The position numbers were made by a program, and so were the translations under genes. Of a DNA stretch of 64,000 bases, positions 22,542 through 34,174 are shown piece by piece (positions within the stretch are counted from its first letter, which is position 1; the number at the start of each line of letters is the position of its first letter). Where the stretch lies: contig JAULSR010000007.1 of assembly GCA_030512295.1 (NCBI GenBank), positions 1,574,501 to 1,638,500 on the forward strand, in the 5' to 3' direction. The stretch is from Bombardia bombarda. Its lineage: Eukaryota; Ascomycota; Sordariomycetes; Sordariales; Lasiosphaeriaceae. A model generated the notes under the pieces. It searched no databases. It saw only the letters and a program-made list of their open reading frames with translations, and was not told where the DNA came from.

Positions 22542-23618
22542 ATGAGGACACCACCAACCCACTTCCTCAAAGCACTCAACTCTCACCTCGCCGTCCCCCG
22601 CACAATCAGCACCGCCGCCGCCAGCAGCAGCATCACCACCACCACCACCACCACCACCCCAAAGATGAAGCTCCTCTACCCCACCTCCCTCGTCCTGGAC
22701 GTCTCCAGCCTCGAGGGCTTCCCGACCGTGACCCTCCACCCCTACGACGTCAGAGCCCCCACCATCCCCGACGCCCTCATCGACGCCGAGGTGCTCGTGA
22801 CCTGGACCAACACGGCCGCCAACCTCGCCTTCGCCGCCGCGCACATGAAGTCGCTGCGCTGGATCCAGTCGCTCGCCGCGGGCCCCAACGACGTGCTCTC
22901 GGCCGGCTTCGACACTGCCTCGGTCGCCGTCACGACCGGCTCGGGCCTGCACGACCGCACCGTGGCCGAGCACGCGCTCGCCCTGCTCCTCTCCTCGGCC
23001 CGCCGCCTGCACGAGATGCGCGACGCCCAGATCCTGCACGGCGCGTGGCCGGGCCACCTCGGCGGCCCGCAGCCCGACCGCGAGCCAGGCACGTTCCGCA
23101 CGCTGCGCGACGCGCGCGTCGCCATCTGGGGGTTCGGCAACATCGCCAAGACGCTCACCCCGCACCTGGTGGCGCTGGGGTCGACGGTCAGGGGTATTGC
23201 GCGCCGCCGCGGCGTGCGCGACGGGATCGAGGTGTACGGGGAGGAGAGCCTGGGCGAGCTGCTGCCGCAGACGGACGCGCTGGTGATGATTTTGCCGGGC
23301 GACGCGTCGACGAGGCACGCGCTGAACAAGGAGAGGCTGGCGCTGCTGCCGAAGCATGCGTGGGTCGTGAATGTGGGCAGGGGCTCGTCGATTGACGAGG
23401 ACGCGCTGGTGGATGCGCTCGAGCGGGGAGAGGTGGGCGGCGCGGCGCTGGATGTGTTTGAGACGGAGCCGCTGCCGGAGGGGAGTCGGTTGTGGAAGGC
23501 GCCGAATCTGGTGGTGTCGCCGCATGCGGCTGGGGGTAGGCCGCAGGGGAGCGAGGCGCTGATTGTCGAGAATCTGAGGAGGTTTCTGGCGGGCCAGGGG
23601 CTGAAGAATGTGATTTGA
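22542..23618 (+). CDS. D-isomer-specific 2-hydroxyacid dehydrogenase, NAD-binding
   Basis: Counted from the internal ATG at 22665 (MKLLYPTSLVLDV) this is a 317-residue D-2-hydroxyacid dehydrogenase, which interconverts 2-oxoacids and D-2-hydroxyacids with NAD(P)H. The Rossmann motif WGFGNIAKTL lies near residue 155, and the catalytic triad is visible as Arg239 (NVGRGSSID), Glu268 (FETEPLPEG) and His287 (SPHAAGG). The annotated span uses the first ATG, adding 41 residues rich in Ser/Thr with a Thr8 tract encoded by a CCA repeat. That extension has Arg and hydroxylated residues and few acidic ones, so it could be a mitochondrial presequence, or it could be 5' UTR. The coding sequence is markedly GC-rich at third positions. 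The exact substrate cannot be read from sequence; glyoxylate/hydroxypyruvate reductase-like is the nearest general description. Confidence 0.92.
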   Translation: MRTPPTHFLKALNSHLAVPRTISTAAASSSITTTTTTTTPKMKLLYPTSLVLDVSSLEGFPTVTLHPYDVRAPTIPDALIDAEVLVTWTNTAANLAFAAAHMKSLRWIQSLAAGPNDVLSAGFDTASVAVTTGSGLHDRTVAEHALALLLSSARRLHEMRDAQILHGAWPGHLGGPQPDREPGTFRTLRDARVAIWGFGNIAKTLTPHLVALGSTVRGIARRRGVRDGIEVYGEESLGELLPQTDALVMILPGDASTRHALNKERLALLPKHAWVVNVGRGSSIDEDALVDALERGEVGGAALDVFETEPLPEGSRLWKAPNLVVSPHAAGGRPQGSEALIVENLRRFLAGQGLKNVI

Positions 23619-24162
23619 TGGGGTGGGAGGGAGTGACGAATGTTTTGCTTGTTATAGAAAGTGTTGCGTTTAAGGTGTAGTAACGATCAGCTCAACCAGA
23701 GTTCAGTTGGGGATGGATGCGTATCCTTATTCAGGCTTGGTGATGGGTAAGCACTGAAGATGGCACGGCCATCCATTTACTAGCTAATGGTTGGCATCAA
23801 AACAGATAGACAGGCATGACAGGCGTGGGGTTCGCGATGCAGCACCAGAAGCACACTCGAGATTATCGGTAACGAATACTCCAGTTGTGCCAAGTGATAG
23901 ATTACATCTGTCAAACAAAACCAAAAAAAAAAATATGTTATTCTTTGAGATTTCTTTTTGTTTGTATGTGGTTTAATCTGTGTTTCTCACTACTTGCTCG
24001 TGTAGATATCCCTGGGTACCTTTCGTAGTCTTGTGTCTTTATTGAGGAAATATCGCCAGACGCCGCAAAATACCCTGTTTTCTCAGAACCCCATAACCAT
24101 GTATTCCTAAGTTCCTTTCCCATTACTCCAATTCCCTGCAATCACCGTCCGGAGAGCAAACA
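23619..24162. other. Convergent intergenic region
   Basis: This is the 3' flank of the plus-strand dehydrogenase and the minus-strand DUF3669 gene. I see no further gene. Confidence 0.5.
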
Positions 24163-25608
24163 CTACCTCAGACCACCCTCGGGCTGATTCGTCTTCTCTA
24201 TCGCCTCAGCCACCTTATTCACAAAATACCTCGGCAACATCCTCTTCGCCTTCACATCATCGACATCCTCCGCATACTTCAAGATATCATCGCTGAACTC
24301 GACATAACTCCGCTCAAACGCCAACCACATAGTCCGCATATCGTCACCTCCTCCTGGCCGCGGGCAGCAGTAGTTTGTCTGGAGAAACGCCTCAACAGCC
24401 ATCTGCACACCCCCCACGTTCATGGCGATATTTCTGCACTCGTCAAAGCCAACCATCCACAGCGCCGTCGCCTGCCTGCCAGCAACATCCGCATGCGTCG
24501 CCTCCTCATACGTGCTGAAGCTCGCACCATCGTACCTGCACTTGTCCTTGTGCTTCTCCGGACGTTGCCCAAACCCCCACTTCCTCGCCTCCTCCCCCCT
24601 CGCCATCATATACCTCGCCAACCCAGCATCATACGCAGCCGCGCCCCCGGTCCTCACCCCGGCGCTCCTGCTCGGCGCGCCCGCGAGGATGAACTCGACC
24701 CCGCTGGCATTGACCCGCGTGTCCCAGTGCAGCACCGCGAGGGCGTGCGCCATGGGGGTGTAGATGTCTGCCAGCTCCAGCCCTAGGTCGCGCAGCTGGT
24801 TGGCATACAGGGGAAAGTTGCGCAGCGACGTGTCGTAGACGTGGTCTTCCATGCCCGCTGGGTAGCAGCCGCCGAGGACGGGGCGGACGACGCACGCGTC
24901 CTGGTTGCCGGGCGCGGCGGCGACGGTGGGCTGGATGGAGGGCGGGTAGAACTTGTGGATGAGGGCGAGCCGGACGGGGGAGGGGAGCGCGGGGATGCGT
25001 TCCATGCAGAGGAGGGGGCGGCGGGCTGTTACGGGCTGGTGGTGGGGGGAGGAGATGGTGGCGGGGAAGCGGGAGAGGTGGGTGGTCCAGAAGGAGGCGT
25101 CGTCTGGGCGGGAGAACCAGTGGACGTGGGGGATCTCGACTGGGGTGGTAGTGGTAGTAGTAGTTGTTGTTGGGGAGAGGTGGTAGGGGAGAGACTGGAA
25201 GCTGGCGTTGACGCGGAGCTGGACGATGTAGTTGTTCCAGAGCTTGGAGGCGAGGTTTCTGGCAGAATTCCTGCTGCGAGGATTAGGGACCTTGTAGGCG
25301 AGGGTGGTGCCTGGATGGGCGTAGATGGTGGTGTTTGTGCCGTGCGCGATGTCGTGAAACTTGGGGAGTGGCTCGGAGGGGGGTTTGAGTGTGGGCTGGA
25401 GGGTGAGGAGGCGCTTTAGGCATTGCTCTGGTGACTCAGCGGCGAGATCATCCTGGGACGACTCCGGTGAAGGTTCGTCTTCCCATATATCGTCGGGGCC
25501 AAAGTCGGGACTCATGTTTATCTCGTCATCGTCCGAGACGGCGATGAGACTCTCGCCCTTGTCGGCCAGGATCCAGGATCCACCTTCATCACTGTCTTCT
25601 TGAGACAT
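24163..25608 (-). CDS. DUF3669 domain protein
   Basis: A 481-residue protein (start MSQEDSDEGGSWILADKGES; another ATG lies 15 codons upstream). The C-terminal half carries the DUF3669 pattern: MAHALAVLHWDTRVNASGVEFILAG, then a segment ending TALWMVGFDECRNIAM. This domain is restricted to filamentous ascomycetes and has kinase-fold-like features (the AHALAVLHW...D...FVLG layout resembles a catalytic loop), but no activity is established. Residues before it include an N-terminal acidic, Ser-rich, probably disordered 70 residues and a Thr9 tract before PVEIPHVHWFSRP. The adjacent divergent-family gene at 22542 also encodes a polyThr tract. Function unknown. Confidence 0.85.
   Translation of the reverse strand: MSQEDSDEGGSWILADKGESLIAVSDDDEINMSPDFGPDDIWEDEPSPESSQDDLAAESPEQCLKRLLTLQPTLKPPSEPLPKFHDIAHGTNTTIYAHPGTTLAYKVPNPRSRNSARNLASKLWNNYIVQLRVNASFQSLPYHLSPTTTTTTTTTPVEIPHVHWFSRPDDASFWTTHLSRFPATISSPHHQPVTARRPLLCMERIPALPSPVRLALIHKFYPPSIQPTVAAAPGNQDACVVRPVLGGCYPAGMEDHVYDTSLRNFPLYANQLRDLGLELADIYTPMAHALAVLHWDTRVNASGVEFILAGAPSRSAGVRTGGAAAYDAGLARYMMARGEEARKWGFGQRPEKHKDKCRYDGASFSTYEEATHADVAGRQATALWMVGFDECRNIAMNVGGVQMAVEAFLQTNYCCPRPGGGDDMRTMWLAFERSYVEFSDDILKYAEDVDDVKAKRMLPRYFVNKVAEAIEKTNQPEGGLR
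25142..25174. repeat. Imperfect ACN/GTN triplet repeat coding for polyThr
   Basis: A run of GTx triplets on the plus strand encodes nine consecutive Thr residues in the DUF3669 protein on the minus strand. Codons alternate ACC/ACT/ACA, so this is an old, diverged repeat. Confidence 0.7.
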
Positions 25609-26574
25609 AATTGTAGGAGTGAGGTAGTCGCTGTTTGTATGTCTTTGTTTCAAACTTGAATTTGAGTTTGAAGATTTAAGGAGGTCTTTGGTCGTGAAAA
25701 TGAAAAGGATTTCTTTAAGGTTTAATACTAGCTAAGCTTGGGTCGGTGATTTAACTTGGGTACTTAGATACACGTAAAAGACTATGTAAAGGACGACTCG
25801 GAGTCATGGTGTTCATGTAACTGGAGATGAATAGAGAACTAGGTGCTCACTGAATCACCGAAGCAGCGATGGTTGGGATGAGTAGACTGAAGTCTCTAAT
25901 ATCATTTGATGATAGTCTGATCGAGGAAGAAAAGAAAGGCACTGATAATCTTGATTACGAAATATTATGACTTTAAATCACCATGTCAAGGAAACAACCC
26001 CAGCAGTGTTGTACCGCGCCAGCAGATCTGTTATGAGACAAGTCCCCCCTAGAGATTTAAGGTGATGAAAATAAACTCCACTAACAGCGGGACCATTGAT
26101 GGCACTTTCTTGTAGCAGTAGTAGATGGCGGAAGGTGCGAGCCATGCTAGAACGCTTGATAACTGGGTTATTGGCAGAGTTGTTGCTCCATGCTGTTTCA
26201 CAAACAACACACCAAGGTAGTTTGGGCGAAAAGGAGCCCACAGTCACGGTAATCAGGCACAGCGTGATTCGGCATCCTCAAAATAGAAAGACTGGCCCAC
26301 CCCATCATCGACTCATTAATTACTTTACTGCACACATCACAGTTAGCAGATGGCTCAAATAATTTGAAATTCCAACTAATATGTTACTGGGTACCTGCTT
26401 CAAGTTGCTTTCTTTCTAGGTGGTACCTGCCTAACTTTTAGGCGGGAGATTACTCACTGAGCTGCTCGGGGAGCGGACGTTCTTTCCCAAACAACTCAAC
26501 CCAAACCCCGCTCACTCTTTATCGTTCCACTCTCCATTCCACAAACCCATTCTCCCATTGCAGCGGTGCTCATC
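25609..26574. other. Intergenic region without supported genes
   Basis: It contains the promoter of the DUF3669 gene on its left and the 3' flank of the PQQ-like gene on its right. Nothing else is recognised. Confidence 0.5.
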
Positions 26575-28224
26575 TCACGCAACAGAAAACACATGCAAGA
26601 ACCCATCCAGGTACCCATGGTACCCCGTCCCCAAAAAGATGTACTTGCCCGCCACCGCAATGCTTGACTGGCTGTAGGCATCCAGGTCCATATCCAGCAA
26701 GATCTCGCCCGTCGTCTTCTTCAGCACCACAAAACCCCCGCCAAGCGTCGCCGCCTGCTGCCTCAAGCTCAACACCAAATTCCCCACCACCGTCGGCGGG
26801 TTCGTCGACGACCACGTCGCGTTCGCCGGCGTCTCCCACAGCAGCTCGCCCGTGCTCAGCGACGCCGCCCCGTACGCGCTGTTGTTGATGACGGTATCAT
26901 TCTGGGGCTGCGGCCGCCACTCCTTCCCCTCCGAGTTGTTCTCGCTGAAATAGACCCTCCCGTTGTCCACCGCAATCCCCCACGACAAGCCCCCGGTCGT
27001 CCCTCCCGGCCCGACACTCGTCACCCACTCGATCGCTCCGCTGTCCGCGTTCAGACTATAAAGATTCCCGTTCTTCTGCCCAACCACCACCGCATCGCCC
27101 CCGTCCTTGCCGCCCGCAGGCACAAACGTCGGCGCCATGCCGAAATCCGCGTCCTCGCCAGTAGTAAAATCGCACAGCGCCGGGTCCTTGGGCTCGGTCG
27201 AGCACGCGACCGTGTACACGTCCAGCGCGCCGAGCCGCCTGACCCACCTGGGCGCGCCCGTGTCGAGGTCGAGCGCCAGCACCGACTCCTGCCAGACGCG
27301 CTCGGGCAGCTCGCACGCCGGGTCGAGCGGCGTCGCGGTGCACGCGAGCCAGGCGTCGGGCACGCTGTACGTGTTGCCCGTGGCGTAGTAGACGGTGTTG
27401 CGCGCCACGTCGATGGCCGGCTGGCTGCCCCAGACGGCGATGCCCGACCACTGGTCTCCCGTGCCAGCGGTGGAGTCAGCGCTATCGTCGACGACCAGCA
27501 TGGGTATGTCCCAGAGGGTGGAGAAGGTGTTGGTCGCGCGGGTGAAGCGCACGGCGACGGCGTTGCCGACAAAGGTGCAGCAGACGTAGCTCGGGTCCGA
27601 GCCGGAGTTTGCGGATTCCTCGGCTGATGAGGTGCCGATGTAGAAGACGCCGTTGTGGACGGTGCCGGACTGGGTGATTTGCGCGAGCGGGTGCGCGTGG
27701 ATCTGGGTCGAGCCGAGGATGGCGCCCGTGGCGAGGTCGGCGGCAATGACGAGCGCGTGCAGGCCGGTGCCGATGTAGATGAGGTTGTTGGCCAGGTCGA
27801 CTTGTGGGGAGGTGCGGGAGACGGCCTGGACGATGGGGGCTTGCAGCGCGGTGGGCGGGCCGCCGAAGGTGATGATGGCATCGGCGATGTTGGTTTGCCA
27901 TTTCACCGTGCACGAGGCGTAGTCGAGCGCGACGAGGGAGCCGTTCCAGGTGGTGTAGTAGGCGATGCCTGAGACGATGGTGGTTGTTGCGCTGATGCCG
28001 CCTGGGTAGGCGATCTTGCAGTGCGAGGAGATGGTCTTGATGTTGCACGACGAGATGGCCGTGTTGGTGGACGCCCAGCGGTTGTTGAATGTGTTACCGC
28101 CCCAGCCATTCCATGGGAGCTCGACCGCGGTGGTGTTGGCGATGCTCCTGATGCTGCTGCCCTTGACGAGCAGCGCGCTCTGGAGAAGCGACAGGGCGTG
28201 GAGGAGCTTCATCGTCGCTGACAA
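26575..28224 (-). CDS. Secreted PQQ-like beta-propeller oxidoreductase
   Basis: A 549-residue single-exon protein with an N-terminal signal peptide (MSATMKLLHALSLLQSALLVKG; the second Met at residue 5 could also start it). The body repeats short beta-propeller blades of the quinoprotein alcohol dehydrogenase-like type: NGSLVALDYASCTVKWQTN, ESVLALDLDTGAPRWVRRLG, KNGNLYSLNADSGAIEWVTS and YGAASLSTGELLWETPANA. This is the layout of fungal and bacterial 'polyvinyl-alcohol dehydrogenase-like' PQQ proteins. No CxxCH cytochrome c motif is present, so it is not a quinohaemoprotein. Conserved Cys residues suggest extracellular disulfides. The substrate is unknown; an extracellular alcohol or sugar-alcohol oxidation is possible, but cofactor binding is not shown. 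Confidence 0.85.
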   Translation of the reverse strand: MSATMKLLHALSLLQSALLVKGSSIRSIANTTAVELPWNGWGGNTFNNRWASTNTAISSCNIKTISSHCKIAYPGGISATTTIVSGIAYYTTWNGSLVALDYASCTVKWQTNIADAIITFGGPPTALQAPIVQAVSRTSPQVDLANNLIYIGTGLHALVIAADLATGAILGSTQIHAHPLAQITQSGTVHNGVFYIGTSSAEESANSGSDPSYVCCTFVGNAVAVRFTRATNTFSTLWDIPMLVVDDSADSTAGTGDQWSGIAVWGSQPAIDVARNTVYYATGNTYSVPDAWLACTATPLDPACELPERVWQESVLALDLDTGAPRWVRRLGALDVYTVACSTEPKDPALCDFTTGEDADFGMAPTFVPAGGKDGGDAVVVGQKNGNLYSLNADSGAIEWVTSVGPGGTTGGLSWGIAVDNGRVYFSENNSEGKEWRPQPQNDTVINNSAYGAASLSTGELLWETPANATWSSTNPPTVVGNLVLSLRQQAATLGGGFVVLKKTTGEILLDMDLDAYSQSSIAVAGKYIFLGTGYHGYLDGFLHVFSVA

Positions 28225-29891
28225 ACGTTGGGAAACGACTGGAGCTGGTGAAAGACACAGAGATTTCTCAGTGGCAATGAACGCCGTGATATCCTCTGTC
28301 TTTTATGATATTTCTCCTCGCACTCGGACGCAGACTTCTTTCAGGCACCTTCAACTGCTACCGTCGCTTCTCCCGGCTTACATGTGACGAAGTCTAAGCC
28401 TCATTTGCTACCTTGCTCTTTGCGCGATGGTTACGTTGGTGCTGGGTTTAGGATTTCCCAATAACTTACCGGCCTACAAGGAATTATGAGTCTGTGGGAC
28501 TGGGAGGCTGCAGTTAATGTATCTGTCTTGGTCAGACAGTGCAGCGTATGCGGATTACTAGTCAGCAGGGCAAATACGCTGTCGATCCACAGCACTCCAG
28601 ACGAAATGTCAGATTGACAGATTGCTGAGCCGTACCTACTATCTACGCTCGCCAAGCCCGTCACACTCGGAGTTGTGTAAGTTTCCCAACTCAGCGACGT
28701 TCTCCCGCGATGTAACTCTCCTCAATACATAGAACAGTTTATCCAGTTTTTACTTTATCCGAGTGGACTTCAACTCTAAATTAAGCCCATGACGCGTCTT
28801 AATTTCGTTTCAACACGGTATTGAAGATCCTTTCTGGATACAAGAACTCGCCTCGAGCTCGCCAATTGGTTGTGTGGATAAAAAATACACTGCCACCGCC
28901 CGTTACTCCCCACTATCCACGCGCTGCGCCGTTCCAACGCATCGGGTCATTAATTGCAGCGCCATGCCAGCCCTGATTTCGACCCCCGTCTGTCCCGGCA
29001 ATAGGGATGAGCCGCTCGTCCCCAAGCAGATTTACCGATGCATGCATGTGGCCGGCGCTGTCGGTACGCATGAAGGGGCACTTTGCTCAGGAGCTGGGTA
29101 GGAAGGTTCTTTTTGACCGGACCCCGCTAATATTTGTTATGATGGCCCTATTCCTGTTTTGGCTGCTTCGCATTGACGACTTTGTTGGTGTGAAGTACAT
29201 AAACTACGGATACCCAACGAACCACCTGGCTTTGTTAGCTTATGACAACGACAAATAGGGGTAAGCAGTATTTGTTGCTGGTAAGCAAAACAGAATCAAC
29301 ATCCTAGCCCCAACTCAAAGCGCAGCATATTTCAGATGGGTAAATATACGAGGTAAAATGGTGCGAGTACTCCATATTCCATAGTACTAGACTATGAATA
29401 CTAAGGAAATGAAGCAGAATGGGACTTTGAACTCTGGACTAACACCAGAGCGACGGCAATTGAATGAACCTGATCCTTGTAAATCTAGCAAATGGACCAC
29501 CGTCTATATTTGCCGGATATGGTGGCCTCATGATTCTCAGGCGGAGCAATTCTCTCACCAAGGCATATGAGTCTCTTGATGTGTTGTTTGATGTGTTGTT
29601 AACTCCAAACAGCAAGAGGGATCAGGTGACGATACATTTATGCATAGCATCATTGTCAGGACAGCTGCGTTGCTAAAAAAAAAATTCGTGAGATCATTCC
29701 CTAAACTTGATGTAGTCCCGCGGCCGAGATAGGTTATACGAAGTATAACTCGCGCGTTGGCCATCAAAAACTTGCCCATATTGTTCCTATCAAGTGCCCA
29801 CTCCTGGCTGGCCATATCGAAAAACACATCGAGACCTTCCCTCTCAACTAGCACGCATTCCATAACCATGGTGCACAGAAATCACCACATA
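28225..29891. other. Intergenic region without supported genes
   Basis: About 1.7 kb between the promoter of the PQQ-like gene and the 3' end of the NRPS-like gene. No gene or array is recognised. Confidence 0.5.
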
Positions 29892-32800
29892 TCAGAATCC
29901 CCAACTCTCCAGCCACCTCCCCATCATCTCCTCATCCACTGCCTTCAGCCCCCTCATCGTCTGGCTCCTTCCAACCGCCCCATCCGTCACAAACCTCACC
30001 TTTGAGACATCACCATCCTCACCCGCAGCCATGCCCTGGAAGAAGTCAAGCAGCTTCAAAGCAGGATACTGCTTGACCAGCTCCGCGCCTCCTTCGCCCA
30101 GATCCGCCCCAACAGCCTCAAGGGCAGCCAGCCACTCGACCAACTCCACCACCTCGATCGCGCTTGCTTTGTCTCCTCCCTCCCTTGCATAAAAGCCCTG
30201 AACAGCGCCAACCATGTCGCTCCATTTCCCAATCTGCGGGTTGACGAGGTTGTAGCACTCCAGGCCAGTGCTGCCGTTGCTGCTGCTCGCCCCTTGCTTG
30301 TCCTCAAGTCTCGACTGACTGATGTCAAGAACCGCCTGCGCGGCCAGGTCCACGGGCAGCCAGTCGAGGTCATCATTCTGTGGCCCCAGAGAGCGCGGTA
30401 TCTTGCCTAGAGTCTTGGACGTGGCAATGAGCGAGGGCAGCCATTCTGTACAAGGATGCATATCAGTCATTAGACATTCTCTCGCGAAGTAAGTAGGGCA
30501 GAAAGAAAGAAAGAAAGAAGGAAGTAGAAAATAACATACCCTGTCTCCCCCAAACGCCACCACCCTCAACAGGCCCCGCAAGCTGCCCGGCCCTCAGGAC
30601 CGTCGCCCGTAGACCCGCAACCCGCGCAGCTTTATCCAGCACACTACTAGCCACATGCTTCGACTCGCCGTACCCCTGCCTTATAGGCAGGCTGTTGTCC
30701 GGCTCAAACTCCTCCGGGATGAGCAGCAGTGTCGAATCTTCATCACCACTGCTGTTCTCAAGCGGGCGAACAGCGGGATAGTTGAGCACGCTTGCTACCG
30801 AGGATATGAACACAACATGTGGGTGATGGACAGCTTCAGATGCGAAGTCAACAATCTTTCGAGTGCCGGCAACGGCAGGCTCAAAGCTCTCGAGCGGGCT
30901 GTTGAAGTTGACGGGCCAGGCGTTGTGAATTAGAAGGTTGGTTTCACTCAGGAGCTGGGTGTAGACAGCGGGGTCGAGGCCAAAGCGGTCCTGGCTGAGG
31001 TCGGCGGCTAGGAATGTCACCTTGGGATGGCCAGAAGAAGAAAGGCCGGCAGGGTCGAGCCCGCGGGCTTGGAAGCTGCGCTCTTGTCTCTCGGGTGCGT
31101 CAGATGTTCGGTTCAGGGCGTAGATGTGGACGATGCTTGGGCTGATGATCAGTTGGTGGAGCAGGTATGACCCGAGAGATCCCGTTGAGCCCGTGAGGAT
31201 GACGGTTGTCCCCTGTGATGTTGGAAGAGAGGAGGTGGTCCCGTTGATGGCTATTCCCTTCTTCTTCTTCTGTAGATCCCTTGTGTATCGGTGTATCATG
31301 GCAGACATCTTCTCCTCTCGTGAGACCACCACCCTCTGCGGAGTGTTGGAACTGCTGGTTGAAGTCGACACCTCAGCGATGGCAGTTGTCAGCCGCTCGA
31401 TGCTCGGGTTCTCGTAGATCATGCGAAAGACTTCGGTGCTTCCGATATTGCGGAACTTGCGACCAAGGACCTGACTGAGCTGCAACACCTGCAGCGAGTC
31501 GGCGCCCAAGGTGAAGATGTTGGCCTCGTCGCTGAGACCGTCCTTCTGACCTCGAAGAGCCGATCGTACCGCCTCCCCAACAACAGCCTTGATTGACTCT
31601 GTCCCTCCAACCCCATCAACCCCATCCACCTCTGGTCCATCCAGCGCCGCCTGCCTCGCATAAAGCCCCTCAATCTCCTCCGCATACAGCTCGCACGTCG
31701 CCCTCCTCAGCACCGACCCCTTCCCAGCCCGCTTGAATGGCTTCTCCGGCGTCGCCAACAGCACCATCTCTCTCCACACCCTCGCGTGCGACGGATACTG
31801 CGCATTGGCCTCCTCTATGACCGGCCACAGCTCATCGATGAACCCGTCCGGATCCCGTCCGGCCTCGTCCGCGTCGTGCGGCTCGATCATCAGCCCCGTC
31901 TGGAACCTGCCCGAGCCGACCACGATGGCCCCCCCGACGCGCGGGTCGCCCTCCAACACCTTCTCAAACGACACGGGGTTGAGCTTCTCCGCGTTGCTCA
32001 GCACGATGACGTCGTCGACCCGCCCGATGTAGCGCCACAGCGCGGGCTTGGCCGGGTGCAGCTCGAACAGGTCCTTGGTGCGCCACTCGTCCAGCTCGGG
32101 GAAGTTGTGGAAGACGAACGTCCACTTGCCGTCGGGCGTGCGCTTGATGACCAGCTCGCCCTGCCGGGGGTTGCCGTCCACCGGCTCGACCACCAGCCCG
32201 GCGAGCGGGTTCCACTCAAAGTAGTCCCAGTCGGCCGGGTCGGCCGGGATGTAGTTGACTTCGTAGAAGGCCTCGGTGCTGCCCATGCCGTTGATCAGCA
32301 TCGTGACCTTTGTGACCTTGTCGCCGACGGCGCGCGCGAGCGGCGCCCCGCCGTAGAGAACCGAGTCCAGCGTCGAGATGGTCTCGAGGCCGTGGGGCGT
32401 GTTGCACAGCTCCTCGAGCATCGAGGCTGCGCAGACGAGGCTGCTGGGCTTGGTCTTGGCGATGGCTTCCATCAGGAACTGGGCCGTCGGTGGCCGACCG
32501 GCGGGGAGCAGCACGAGCGGGCCCTGGTGGTAGATGGAGCGGGCGAGCATGTTGATGCCGAAGGCGTGGAAGAAGGGCATCATGATGAGGCTTAGCCTTG
32601 TGCCTAGGAACTCGTCGTGGGAGTTGCGGCGGCCCTCGGGCGCGGGCATCTCCAACAGCTTGTCGATGACTCCAAAGACGCCGGCTTTGATCCAGATGGG
32701 CCGCGGAAGTCCGGTTGTTCCGCTTGAGTGGAGGATTATGGCTATGTCTTGGTCCTCCATCTCGGTGCCGCATTGGCTTGGGTAGGCTTTGTCTTCTGAG

Positions 32801-33353
32801 CGAGCATCGAGCAGCTCTTCGATTTCAGGGACCCGGAGCGCTTTCACCTCGCCAGCCTTTGCAGTCAGGTCGTCGACCTGCCCTTGAAATTCTTTGGTAA
32901 ATAGAAACTTCTTGCAAGTTGTCCTGCTTAACAGGGACAAGTGACCCTCTTGTGAGTTTCGCGGAGACGTCAACAGGCTCTGAGTAGCGCACGCATTAGT
33001 CATTGGATAATATGTATAGAAAGCACGGCAGCCCAGAGACTCTCACTAACCGCATGTCCTGTCTTCAAGGCGGCGAACATTACAATGGGATATCGAATAT
33101 CGTTAATGCCCATATACGCTATCGGCTCGGCTTTCGAGCTAGCAGGATCAAAATTGGCGTCAATCCAGTGCGCCATAGCATTGACAGCGCGGCTCAACTG
33201 CCGCCAGGTGATGTCCTCCCAGGTGATTTGGCCGGTGTCGTCTGAGACTGGCGCCTTGAGCCACACATTGTCAGGTACTGCAGCAGCGAGGCCGTCAATA
33301 ACCCCTGTTGGTGATCTCATCTTGGGCACAATGGAATTAAAGAAGAAAGACAA
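29892..33353 (-). CDS. NRPS-like adenylation-thiolation-reductase (A-T-R) enzyme
   Basis: A 1,098-residue adenylate-forming reductase from exons 33051-33353, 30540-32979 and 29892-30445 (introns 71 and 94 nt, phases consistent). Domains in order: adenylation, with the P-loop HSSGTTGLP at 185-193, YGGAPLARAVGDK and the GRVDDVIVLSNAEKLNP core; a carrier (thiolation) domain with phosphopantetheine Ser596 in LGADSLQVLQ; and a thioester reductase with NAD(P)-binding LTGSTGSLGSYLL near 698, followed downstream by the catalytic YGESKHVASSVLDKA motif. There is no condensation domain, so it is NRPS-like. The enzyme activates a carboxylic acid (aryl or amino acid) with ATP, loads it on the carrier and releases an aldehyde or alcohol by NADPH reduction. 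The neighbour upstream on the same strand is a large redox fusion enzyme, suggesting a shared metabolite pathway. The acid substrate cannot be deduced. Confidence 0.93.
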
Positions 33354-34174
33354 AAGTCGACTAAGGAGAGAGCTTCAACATATGGCGTATGCCAAGAGGA
33401 ATGGAAGGCTCGGATAGATATAGATGGAGCTATAGCTCGTGGGGGTGTCGGGTTTAAGCTGGATGACTTGGGCTTTGTTTGGGGCTCTTTGTCTTGCACG
33501 CCAATCGCCCCAGAATTGGGTTGTGGTGGAGCGGGCCGATCAACCATCCGCGATCATCCCCCCCTCTAACCGTGACTGGCTGAAGTTGTACAACAGACTG
33601 TGTCATCTGTACGGAGGTAGCCAGTGACGTTGTGTAAAACCCAGACATGCCATACAGTGCGGGCGGTTCTGAGTGGTGATCAGTAGCATTGCAGAGGACC
33701 TTGGAATGCTACAGTCCAACCATTGGTCCAATCCATTCTCGAGTCGCGAGTCGAAAGCCGAAACCACGAGCTTGAAGCCGAGCTTCTATTATCGGAAACG
33801 ACATTCTCTTTGATCCGTTCCGCGCCGTTATTACACCTTTATCGATTTCAAATCACCGCAATTGCAACAAATCAGTCGATTGCTCGTTTGGGGAAACCTG
33901 GGGTACTATTATTGGGCCAAAAGTTCCCGCCTCCACCATCTTCAAAGACGAAAAGAGAAATGACGGAAAGTCCCGGCATGCGATTGAAGGTTGTCCGTTA
34001 GTAAGGGAACTGCAGCTGGACGGTACTCGGCAACAAATCTGCCGCCGGATGTTGTATTATTATATGTACGACATCTCAGCTGCTGCAACATGTCGACCAA
34101 CCCTCCGTTTGGGCCCTACACACACACAGGCACACAACACCCCGTGGGGAGGGCCGGGAAAATGTCTGGACCTC
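33354..34174. promoter_or_regulatory. Intergenic between two large same-strand metabolic genes
   Basis: An 821-bp gap containing the 3' flank of the PrnB-like fusion gene and the promoter of the NRPS-like gene. A minus-strand TATA-like word lies near 33415-33425 (TATATCTATC on the minus strand). No other gene is seen. Confidence 0.45.

Noticed and set aside
22329..23525. 398-codon minus-strand open frame antisense to the hydroxyacid dehydrogenase
   Set aside because: Its Arg/Gly/His-rich composition is what the opposite strand of a GC3-biased gene gives; the plus strand has clear catalytic motifs.
29728..29746. loxP-like word TTATACGAAGTATAACT
   Set aside because: Only one arm is partly matched and there is no 8-bp spacer plus second arm; a chance short palindrome-like match.
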